From positions 21,612-26,874 of the forward strand of contig DJEP01000018.1 of assembly GCA_002431915.1 (NCBI GenBank): a stretch of DNA of 5,263 nucleotides. The letters run 5' to 3'. The stretch comes from Lachnospiraceae bacterium UBA5895. Its GTDB lineage: Bacteria; Bacillota; Clostridia; Lachnospirales; Lachnospiraceae. Each line of letters opens with the position of its first letter. The first letter of the stretch is position 1. Position numbers and translations under genes: made by a program. The notes under the pieces are model-generated. The model saw nothing but the letters and a program-made list of their open reading frames with translations, did no database searches and was not told the origin of the DNA. This document shows, piece by piece, positions 1-5,263 of the stretch.

Positions 1-132
1 ACAGCATCCCCGACACCTACGGTGAAGCCGACAGCGACCCCGAACAACAATAATACACCGAAACCGACAATGACTCCGGTACCGACTCAGACGGCAAGAC
101 CCGGTGCCAGACCGACACCAAAGCCGGACAAG
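1..132 (+). other. Pro/Thr/Asn-rich linker in the surface protein
   Basis: About 44 residues dominated by Pro, Thr, Ala, Lys and Asn, with short PTxTP-type steps and a run of four Asn (coded by aac and aat). Such stretches are usually extended, disordered spacers between extracellular domains. Its composition resembles the linker at the other end of the window (from 5199), although the two belong to different genes. What lies N-terminal to it is outside the window. Confidence 0.75.
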
Positions 133-1539
133 ATTACCCAGGATGAATACGTGATTCCGGGAGCGGACAATAAGACCGGAACCGAAGACGACATCACTGT
201 AAGACCCGGTAAGGACGATGATGGTAATAATAACTCCAGCATCGACAAAGACGGCAACGTAGACCTGCCGGATGGAGGCGAAGTCATTGTACCCGTCATT
301 CCGGACAGGGGAGACACCCGTATTGATGTACCGGAAGGCACTGTGATAGATCCCGACGGAACGATCCATCTGCCGGAGAATGATCAGAAGACAGAAATCA
401 CTCTTCCCGGTAGGGACACCATTCTGGACACCGAGGACGATGTGATCGTGAGACCCGGTCTGGATGAAAACGGCAAAAACAACGCAAATATCGACGAGAC
501 CGGCAAAGTAGATCTGCCGGATGGAGGCGAGATCATCCTGCCGACACAGCCTGATAAGGGAGATATCCGTGTGGATGTGCCCGGTGGCACAACGGTAGAT
601 CCGGATGGAACCATCCATCTGCCGGAGGATGACCAGCAGACCGACATCACCCTGCCCGGTAAGGATGCGACTCTGGATACTCCGGATGACATTTTCCTGA
701 GACCGGAACTGGATGAGAGTGGTAAGAACAATTCCACAATAGATGATGAGGGAACCGTAAATCTGCCGGACGGCGGCAGAGCAACTTTCTCCAGCGAACC
801 GGATGCGGGACGGATCGGTGTGATCCTGCCTCCCGGCTCCACCATAACGCCGGATGGCACCATCACGATTCCGGATGGAACGAAGAAGGGTTATGTTCTG
901 CCCGGCAAGGATGCAGCTCTGGATACAGAAGATGATGTGATTGTAGATCCCTTCATGGGAAATAACGGCAAGGACAATTCTGTACTCAGAGAAGACGGAA
1001 GCATTTATCTGCCGGATGGCGGTACGGTTACCTATGCGGATGGCACAGTCATCGAAGTACCCGGCGGTACTATTGTACTGCCGGACGGCACGATCATCTG
1101 GCCAACGAATGCGGAGGCAAAATATATCGGATTCTGGGACTGCATGTTCCACTGGTTTGAAGTCATGATCCTGCTGCTTCTCATCATCCTGCTGCTTACC
1201 AGATTACACTGGTTGAAACAGCGTAAGAAAGAACTGGAGGAGATGACCAAGGCTGGCTGGGTGAACCATGTGGATCCCGAATGGCTGACCCAAATTGAAG
1301 AACAGCAGAAGAAGACAGGAATTATCTTTTATGCTGCAATTATGACACTGGCATCATTGTGCATGATTCTGTTCTATATCTACATCCCGGAACACTGTAT
1401 CGTGGATGTACCGATGCTGGTACTGACTGTAATTGCAGACCTGATATTTATCGTACTGCTGGCGGTCAGAGAACGAGATCTGAAGAACCAGCTGGAAGAA
1501 AATCATTCCAATAAAAAGGAAGATGCAGATAAAAACTAA
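1..1539 (+). CDS. Large repeat-containing surface protein with C-terminal membrane anchor (5' end missing)
   Basis: The reading frame is open from the first base (T-A-S-P-T-P-T leads into the GTG at 22), so the start lies upstream; the GTG at 22 is only an internal Val codon. Numbering residues from base 1, a Pro/Thr/Asn linker (1-44) is followed by four Asp/Gly-rich repeats of about 83 residues (50-375). Three hydrophobic helices follow, near 386-400, 441-462 and 470-489, with a Lys/Glu-rich loop between the first two and a charged tail ending at TAA 1537-1539. Basic residues flanking the helices (KQRKK, QQKK, RERDLK) place that loop and the tail inside, so the repeats should be outside the cell. 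No LPxTG sorting signal is present at the C-terminus. I do not recognise the family. A surface adhesin or stalk role is inference from architecture. It is probably the first visible gene of an operon with the three genes downstream. Confidence 0.85.
   Translation, partial: TASPTPTVKPTATPNNNNTPKPTMTPVPTQTARPGARPTPKPDKITQDEYVIPGADNKTGTEDDITVRPGKDDDGNNNSSIDKDGNVDLPDGGEVIVPVIPDRGDTRIDVPEGTVIDPDGTIHLPENDQKTEITLPGRDTILDTEDDVIVRPGLDENGKNNANIDETGKVDLPDGGEIILPTQPDKGDIRVDVPGGTTVDPDGTIHLPEDDQQTDITLPGKDATLDTPDDIFLRPELDESGKNNSTIDDEGTVNLPDGGRATFSSEPDAGRIGVILPPGSTITPDGTITIPDGTKKGYVLPGKDAALDTEDDVIVDPFMGNNGKDNSVLREDGSIYLPDGGTVTYADGTVIEVPGGTIVLPDGTIIWPTNAEAKYIGFWDCMFHWFEVMILLLLIILLLTRLHWLKQRKKELEEMTKAGWVNHVDPEWLTQIEEQQKKTGIIFYAAIMTLASLCMILFYIYIPEHCIVDVPMLVLTVIADLIFIVLLAVRERDLKNQLEENHSNKKEDADKN
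148..1125 (+). repeat. Four tandem Asp/Gly-rich protein repeats of about 83 residues
   Basis: The units are at 148-396, 397-645, 646-891 and 892-1125 (83, 83, 82 and 78 residues). Each begins with a (V/T)(I/L)PGxD step, then a (D/G)TxDD segment, then NN/DN and DG turns, LPDGG, and a DGT(I/V)xxP hairpin. Units 1 and 2 match at about 51 of 83 residues by eye. They also share DNA: the same 17 bases (ctgccggatggaggcga) occur at 265-281 and 514-530, exactly 249 bases apart. Units 3 and 4 have diverged further, and unit 4 is shortened before the membrane anchor. The Asp-rich PGxDxxxxTxDD segment resembles calcium-binding loops of thrombospondin type 3-like or RTX-like surface proteins, and the DGT/LPDG turns suggest short beta hairpins. 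Calcium binding is inference. Confidence 0.85.
1150..1467 (+). other. Three-helix membrane anchor of the surface protein
   Basis: Hydrophobic segments are encoded at about 1156-1200 (a very Leu/Ile-rich core), 1321-1386 and 1411-1467. The loop between helices 1 and 2 is about 38 residues, rich in Lys and Glu, and should be cytoplasmic by the positive-inside rule. The loop between helices 2 and 3 is short, outside, and contains one Cys. Aromatic residues and a Cys (FWDC, FHWF) sit just before helix 1 at the expected membrane interface. A three-pass C-terminal anchor with a cytoplasmic loop differs from the usual single helix of cell-wall-sorted proteins and leaves a cytoplasmic surface for a partner. 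Confidence 0.7.
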
Positions 1540-1589
1540 AAACAGGAGAGACAGGAAAAGGGTAATCTCCGGAAAGGGACAAAAGCAAA
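1540..1589 (+). other. Short intergenic spacer between surface protein and DivIVA-like gene, with RBS
   Basis: The 50-base purine-rich gap holds a candidate ribosome binding site, ggaaaggg at 1571-1578, 11 bases before the ATG at 1590. I see no strong hairpin with a T-run and no convincing -35/-10 pair, so read-through from the upstream gene is likely. Confidence 0.55.
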
Positions 1590-2273
1590 ATGAGGGACTT
1601 TATTAAGGAACTGGATGAGATCAGTACCGGATTCCGCGGCTACGACAAGGAAGAGACAATGCTGTATATCAAGGATCTCCTGCAGTACTGCGAGGAAGAG
1701 AAGAAAAAGGACATGGACAAGCTCATAGAGCAGTCCGATACGCTCCGCAAGGAACTGAACGAGGCAAAAGACCGCGAAGCCGAACAGAAGAGACAGTACG
1801 ATGCGCTTCTGGAAAAGTTTGAAAAGCTGTCAGACGCTGTCAGCGAAAACGCAAAACACAATGCGGAGCGTGACTCCCAGCTGGACGACTTCCACAGAAA
1901 GGAGGAGGAGATCAAAACCCTCCTCCAGCAGACCAGAGAGGAAGCTGATGCTGAGAAGAAGAAACTGATGGCGGAGACCAAGGAGAAATGCCTGAAGGTT
2001 CTGGCACAGGCTGAGGAAGAGAAGCAGAAGATTATTGATAAGGCAAATGAACAGGCTTTGGAAATACGGACGAAAGCATTTGAAGAGAACAAGCGGGTAA
2101 AAGCAGAGACGATCTATCTGCGGGGCGAACTGGATCAACTGGCAGAGAGACTGAGACCGCTTCTGTATCCCGGGGGAACAGGGGAACAGGAGAACGCTTC
2201 CGGCAATCGGAACAATATCATTGCAGGGACACTGGCGGAAGGACTGATGTCGGATGACGTCAAAGGATTATGA
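1590..2273 (+). CDS. DivIVA-like coiled-coil protein
   Basis: This 227-residue soluble protein has no signal peptide or membrane helix. Residues 3-37 contain FRGYDKEET (15-23) in a context matching the N-terminal lipid-binding domain of DivIVA family proteins, whose hallmark is a (F)RGYD..EV..(F/Y)L motif. Residues from about 35 to 190 are rich in Glu, Lys, Gln, Ala and Leu and should form a long coiled coil. The last 35 residues are Gly/Asn-rich and probably flexible. DivIVA proteins oligomerise on negatively curved inner membrane at poles and septa and recruit partners there; that is family knowledge, not shown here. The gene sits between two exported or membrane proteins and overlaps the signal peptidase gene by 20 bases, suggesting coupled expression. 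Being an accessory paralogue rather than the main cell-division DivIVA is inference from the setting. A generic coiled-coil protein with a chance FRGYD match is the alternative. Confidence 0.7.
   Translation: MRDFIKELDEISTGFRGYDKEETMLYIKDLLQYCEEEKKKDMDKLIEQSDTLRKELNEAKDREAEQKRQYDALLEKFEKLSDAVSENAKHNAERDSQLDDFHRKEEEIKTLLQQTREEADAEKKKLMAETKEKCLKVLAQAEEEKQKIIDKANEQALEIRTKAFEENKRVKAETIYLRGELDQLAERLRPLLYPGGTGEQENASGNRNNIIAGTLAEGLMSDDVKGL
2237..2243 (+). promoter_or_regulatory. RBS of the signal peptidase gene, inside the DivIVA-like gene
   Basis: The sequence ggaagga ends 10 bases before the ATG at 2254. It supports that ATG, which lies 20 bases inside the upstream gene. The nearby ATG at 2247 is in the frame of the upstream gene and is not a competing start. 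Confidence 0.6.
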
Positions 2274-2811
2274 GATAGAGCTGCGGATTCAGCAGCTGAG
2301 GGGAAAACGAAAAAAAAGAAGGTTTCTCCTCGGACTGCTGATCTGGTGCGGCTGTGTCTGGATCGTGGCCTATCTGCTCTACGGGGTATGTGTGGTAGAG
2401 GGGAACTCCATGCGGCCCGCATTTCTGCCGGGGGATATTGTCATCTATCAGAGAGGGAAGAACATTACACCGGATTACAATGATGTGGTGATACTGGAGA
2501 CAGAGGCAGACAAAAGAATTATCAAACGGATCGTTGGGAAAGCGGGAGATATTATAGAAATAGATGAGAGAGGGCATCTTGTCCGGAATGGGGAAGAGAT
2601 ACGGGAGCCGGAAATTCTGTTCGGCCATCAGGATCTGGACAGTGAGATAGAATTTCCGTATACCGTACCGGAAGGATGCTTTTTTTATCTGGGGGACAAC
2701 CGTCCGGTATCTCTGGACAGCAGGATACTGGGGACGGTAACACAGGGAGACATTAAGGGTAAAGTGATCGGATTATTCCGGTTCGGCAATTGGAATCAGA
2801 AAACAAGATAA
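2254..2811 (+). CDS. Type I signal peptidase (S26 family)
   Basis: This membrane-bound serine protease, of 185 residues, cleaves signal peptides from exported proteins on the outer face of the membrane. A basic N-terminus (KRKKRR, about 18-23) precedes one transmembrane helix (about 24-44), the Gram-positive arrangement. The family boxes follow in order: EGNSMRP with nucleophile Ser52, GDIVIYQRG (60-68), RIIKRIVGKAGD with general-base Lys91 (about 88-99), and GDNRPVSLDSRILG (147-160). The Ser-Lys spacing of 39 and overall length are typical of short Bacillus-type enzymes, and all key residues are present, so it should be active. It lies between the DivIVA-like gene and a gene whose product needs signal peptide removal. 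Signal peptidases are sometimes encoded with their own substrates, as in pilus and biofilm-matrix operons, so a dedicated role is plausible; housekeeping activity cannot be excluded. Confidence 0.95.
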   Translation: MTSKDYEIELRIQQLRGKRKKRRFLLGLLIWCGCVWIVAYLLYGVCVVEGNSMRPAFLPGDIVIYQRGKNITPDYNDVVILETEADKRIIKRIVGKAGDIIEIDERGHLVRNGEEIREPEILFGHQDLDSEIEFPYTVPEGCFFYLGDNRPVSLDSRILGTVTQGDIKGKVIGLFRFGNWNQKTR

Positions 2812-2856
2812 ATGCAGAAAATGAATTATAAGGAAGGAAAGGAGAGGAAGCAATGA
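2812..2856 (+). other. 14-codon ORF filling the gap before the protease gene (doubtful)
   Basis: An ATG directly follows the TAA of the signal peptidase gene. It opens a 14-codon frame, MQKMNYKEGKERKQ, whose TGA overlaps the protease ATG as ATGA. It may be translated by re-initiation and couple the two genes, but the Lys/Glu content is what any purine-rich ribosome binding region would encode. I see no evidence that the peptide itself matters. Confidence 0.15.
2838..2847 (+). promoter_or_regulatory. RBS of the M6 protease gene
   Basis: A strong purine-rich site, aaaggagagg, ends 5 bases before the ATG at 2853 and fixes that start, which is followed at once by a signal-peptide-like N-terminus. 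No promoter or terminator is visible in the 41-base gap at 2812-2852. Confidence 0.75.
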
Positions 2857-5263
2857 AGAGAAAAGCATGGAGGCATCTGATGTCGGGAGTGGTATCCGTA
2901 CTTACCATGGTGACCATTGTTACAGCCACTCCCGTAACTTTCAGAATCATTACCCATGCGGCCGGTCCGGGAGCGGAAGCGGCCAACCTTGTGGTTCTGG
3001 TGAAGTTCTTGGGGGATGACCGGGATATGGCGGCGGACGGCTATAATCATACATATCCTTATCAGACGGCAGGAGCACCGGCGACCTACTGGGAACTGAT
3101 GCAGAGGTATTTTAACGGCAGAGGGGATACCGTCGCAGCGGGATCCTTTCAGGAGTATTTTCTGACCATGTCCGGAGGAAAACATCTGGTGACATCCTAT
3201 TTTCCCCAGAGCAATACGGATGGTACGGTGGTCTACCTGACCATGGCGGACACGGTGGACGCATATAAGGGAGCGGCAGGGGAAGCAAAACTGATCGGAG
3301 AGATCTGTGATCAGCTGAATACAGCATATCCTGCATACGACACGGATCAGCTGGATAAGAACGGAGACGGCTACGTGGACAACCTGATGATCCTGGCATC
3401 CGTGAAAAGTACGGGGCAGTACACGCCCCATTCCGGTAACAACGGAGGTACTTCGGAGTTTGACGGGCAGAAAATAGGTGCTTACAACATCCTGGAGACC
3501 TTCACCATGGATCTGGGCGGAATGCTGACAGAGACTTTTGACCGGCACACGGCGGCGCATGAATATCTTCATACTTTCGAGATCCCGGACTATTACCGGA
3601 GCAACGAGGGAAGCGGCGGAGGAAATGTACCGGTAGGTATCTGGGATCCCATGGGAAGTCCCACGAACCGTCCACTGCCTCTGGCAGAGACGAGAGAACA
3701 GCTTGGCTGGACACAGATCCCGGAGAAAGATGCCGTGACCGCAGAGTATACCTTATATACCGCAGACGCTGCCTATGCGGACCGCGCAAAGGAACAGGCA
3801 TTAAAATTCTATACACCGTTATCCACAGGGGAATATTTCGTCGTGGAGTACCGGAAAGCAGGTACCCGCTATACGACAGATCCTGACTGGAAGGGTACTA
3901 CGACTTCCGGGGATATCGGAGATGGCATCATTGTATACCGTGTGAATCCGGCATACCGTCATGAGGGAAATCTGCAGGGGAATGATTACCTCTATGTGTT
4001 CCGGCCGGGAGAGACCGGCATCCGGGATGCGGCGGGAGAGATCCAGAAGGCGCAGCTCGGACTGACACAGTATGGAGCAAGCCGGACAGAGACCGGCAAT
4101 GCGGATATGACCGCAGACATTACTGCGGGAAGCATCTGCTATTCTGACGGACGCAATTCCGGAATGCAGCTGAAAGTCACCGGGCAGACGACAGACTCGG
4201 TTACTTTTCAGATTACATTTCCGGACTATACCACACAGGATCTGTGGGACAGCGTAAAAAACGCGGATGGAAGCAGTCCTTTTGACGGCATGGAGGTATG
4301 GGATACGAAGACAGCCTCCGATGGAAAGAATCTGTATGTGCTGGCAGAAGAGATGACTTCGGCAAAACTGTTCTCCTACGATGGTCAGAACTGGACAAAT
4401 TTAGGAACTGCCGGAACCACAGGAGCCAGCTACGATATGACGTTATATCAGGGAGAACTCTACCTGCTCAGGGCAGGATGGGATAGACAGAATACCCTGA
4501 TGAAATATAATGGCAGCGGGTTCACAGCAGTCTCTTCCCTGACAGCAGGAAGTTCCAATTATCCGAAGCTTGGCGTAGTAAACGATACTTTATATGGAGT
4601 GCTGGAGTCGGATGAAAATAAAAATGCCAGAATTTATAAATATGATGGAACCGGTATGGCGCAGGTGGGGGATGCGATTCCGTATCAAAGCTTTGCGGCA
4701 CCGGTATTTTTGCAGGAGGACGGGGAGCCAGCCCTGATCTATGCAGACCGGGATAACCTGCGGGAGGTAAGACTGGAGCAGAACACATGGACAGAGGTAT
4801 TCCGGAAGGATACGGCAAGTGGTAACGCAGCGGTTACTGCCGGCGGTAAAAATTACCTGCTGAGCACCGGAAATAACACCAGCCCGGTACTGAGAAGCTG
4901 GGAGAATGCAGGACAGATGACGGAGATCACACTCTCTGGGATTCCTGCAGGTGCAGCTTCCGGAGATCTGGCATCGGATGGAGAAAACCTATATCTTACA
5001 GTAACGGTACGGCAGGAAACGATGACCTATACGGCACCGCTGACAGATACGGGGAATCTGACACTCCTCGGAAGCAGCGTCAGCAAGACTGCCATGAAGG
5101 GAAGCATGAATCTTCTGGGAGACAAGGTGTATGTCGCAGTGGCCCCGACCTACGGCAATGCCATGACCGTGCAGAGCCATGCAGCACTGAAGAGGCAGCC
5201 GGTTGTCACACCGTCACCGACGGCGAGTCCAATGGTAAGCCCGACAGTGAGCCCGACGGCAAG
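2853..5263 (+). CDS. Secreted M6-family (immune inhibitor A-like) zinc metalloprotease with beta-propeller (3' end missing)
   Basis: The frame is open to the window edge: 803 complete codons plus two bases. A basic N-terminus (KRKAWRH) and hydrophobic core (about 9-30) form a signal peptide, with possible cleavage after THAA near residue 37. The M6 catalytic domain runs from about 44 to 457. Its marks are LVVLVKF (46-52), the Asp-rich loop DKNGDGYVDN (168-177), the zinc motif HEYLHTFEIPD with His236, Glu237, His240 and Asp246, and a Met-turn at WDPMGSP (264-270). QLGW (283-286), EYFVVEYR (327-334) and GDGIIVYRV (about 356-364) are also typical. Position 243 is Glu where M6 enzymes usually have Gly. 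Residues 490-765 hold about seven blade-like repeats, and a Pro/Thr/Ser linker begins near 783. M6 enzymes degrade host or extracellular proteins; the substrate here is unknown. The preceding signal peptidase could process it. The family call is firm, the function is not. Confidence 0.9.
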   Translation, partial: MKRKAWRHLMSGVVSVLTMVTIVTATPVTFRIITHAAGPGAEAANLVVLVKFLGDDRDMAADGYNHTYPYQTAGAPATYWELMQRYFNGRGDTVAAGSFQEYFLTMSGGKHLVTSYFPQSNTDGTVVYLTMADTVDAYKGAAGEAKLIGEICDQLNTAYPAYDTDQLDKNGDGYVDNLMILASVKSTGQYTPHSGNNGGTSEFDGQKIGAYNILETFTMDLGGMLTETFDRHTAAHEYLHTFEIPDYYRSNEGSGGGNVPVGIWDPMGSPTNRPLPLAETREQLGWTQIPEKDAVTAEYTLYTADAAYADRAKEQALKFYTPLSTGEYFVVEYRKAGTRYTTDPDWKGTTTSGDIGDGIIVYRVNPAYRHEGNLQGNDYLYVFRPGETGIRDAAGEIQKAQLGLTQYGASRTETGNADMTADITAGSICYSDGRNSGMQLKVTGQTTDSVTFQITFPDYTTQDLWDSVKNADGSSPFDGMEVWDTKTASDGKNLYVLAEEMTSAKLFSYDGQNWTNLGTAGTTGASYDMTLYQGELYLLRAGWDRQNTLMKYNGSGFTAVSSLTAGSSNYPKLGVVNDTLYGVLESDENKNARIYKYDGTGMAQVGDAIPYQSFAAPVFLQEDGEPALIYADRDNLREVRLEQNTWTEVFRKDTASGNAAVTAGGKNYLLSTGNNTSPVLRSWENAGQMTEITLSGIPAGAASGDLASDGENLYLTVTVRQETMTYTAPLTDTGNLTLLGSSVSKTAMKGSMNLLGDKVYVAVAPTYGNAMTVQSHAALKRQPVVTPSPTASPMVSPTVSPTA
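4320..5150 (+). repeat. Probable seven-bladed beta-propeller in the M6 protease
   Basis: A hydrophobic strand recurs at about residues 494 (LYVLAEE), 536 (LYLLRAG), 580 (LYGVLES), 628 (LIYADRD), 668 (YLLSTGN), 713 (LYLTVTV) and 759 (VYVAVAP), a spacing of 40 to 48 residues. The earlier copies are followed by a Y-(D/N)-G-x-x-(W/F/M) strand such as YDGQNWTNLG and YNGSGFTAV. This is the pattern of Kelch-like or sialidase-like propellers, with seven copies counted by eye. It probably binds protein or carbohydrate rather than catalyses. The DNA copies are too diverged to look like recent duplications. Confidence 0.6.
5199..5263 (+). other. Pro/Thr/Ser-rich linker in the M6 protease, cut by the window end
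   Basis: From residue 783 the protein becomes PVVTPSPTASP and then a four-residue V-S-P-T step, coded by a 12-base near-repeat at 5235-5258. Such linkers separate extracellular domains, so at least one more domain or an anchor should lie beyond the window. The last, incomplete codon begins AG (Ser or Arg). Confidence 0.75.

Noticed and set aside
22..24. GTG at 22 as the start of the surface protein
   Set aside because: The frame is open to base 1 with the same Pro/Thr composition, no RBS precedes it, and no signal peptide follows.
265..281. Recurrent LPDGG as a sortase signal
   Set aside because: It recurs once per repeat inside the ectodomain and is not followed by the helix and basic tail of a sorting signal. 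The true C-terminus has three helices and no LPxTG.
384..866. 160-codon open frame on the - strand, and a similar one at 87-341
   Set aside because: Both are shadows of the repeat array. Their Ser/Pro-rich repetition mirrors the repeated + strand codons.
1543..1570. Possible hairpin (ggaga pairing with tctcc) as a terminator
   Set aside because: The stem is about five pairs with a long loop and no T-run, and the next gene follows immediately in the same direction.
1640..2138. Two - strand frames rich in Ser, Phe and Leu (1640-2092 and 1830-2138)
   Set aside because: Antisense reading of Glu/Lys-rich coiled-coil codons gives Phe/Ser/Leu-rich frames automatically.
3354..3383. DKNGDGYVDN as a dockerin or EF-hand module
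   Set aside because: There is a single copy at the place where M6 catalytic domains carry a conserved DGDGxxD segment, so it belongs to the protease fold.
2826..3572. 248-codon open frame on the - strand
   Set aside because: It is antisense to the signal peptide and M6 catalytic domain, whose motifs are unmistakable on the + strand. Its own translation has no recognisable domain.
4298..4486. 62-codon open frame on the + strand
   Set aside because: It lies out of frame within the propeller region of the protease gene and has no homology signal of its own.

Overview
This window looks like a piece of a Gram-positive gut Clostridia genome, most likely Lachnospiraceae. The reasons are balanced base composition, frequent GGA, AGA and CTG codons, purine-rich ribosome binding sites, a DivIVA-type protein, a Gram-positive-type signal peptidase I, and large secreted proteins with Pro/Thr/Ser linkers. 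The family assignment is inference from style, not from a marker gene.

Four genes lie head-to-tail on the + strand with almost no space between them, and both window edges cut through genes. (1) Bases 1-1539 are the 3' part of a large surface protein: a Pro/Thr/Asn linker, four Asp/Gly-rich repeats of about 83 residues, then a three-helix membrane anchor. (2) Bases 1590-2273 encode a DivIVA-like coiled-coil protein. (3) Bases 2254-2811 encode a complete type I signal peptidase with its catalytic Ser and Lys; its start lies inside gene 2. (4) Bases 2853-5263 are the 5' part of a secreted M6-family (immune inhibitor A-like) zinc metalloprotease, followed by a probable seven-bladed beta-propeller and a Pro/Thr/Ser linker that runs off the window. 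The - strand ORF spanning much of the start of gene 4 (2826-3572) is a shadow.

Gaps of 50 and 41 bases, one 20-base overlap, and no visible terminator or promoter between genes suggest one operon. A plausible reading is a cell-surface module: two large exported proteins, a signal peptidase that may process them, and a cytoplasmic DivIVA-like scaffold that may position the membrane-anchored partner at curved or septal membrane. The individual family calls are well supported. The joint function is a hypothesis.

The points most worth a second look are the four-gene combination, the Glu in place of the usual Gly in the protease zinc motif, the M6 plus propeller architecture, the repeat array with a transmembrane rather than sortase anchor, and the similar linkers at the two window edges. 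No tRNA, rRNA, CRISPR array, insertion sequence or riboswitch was seen.
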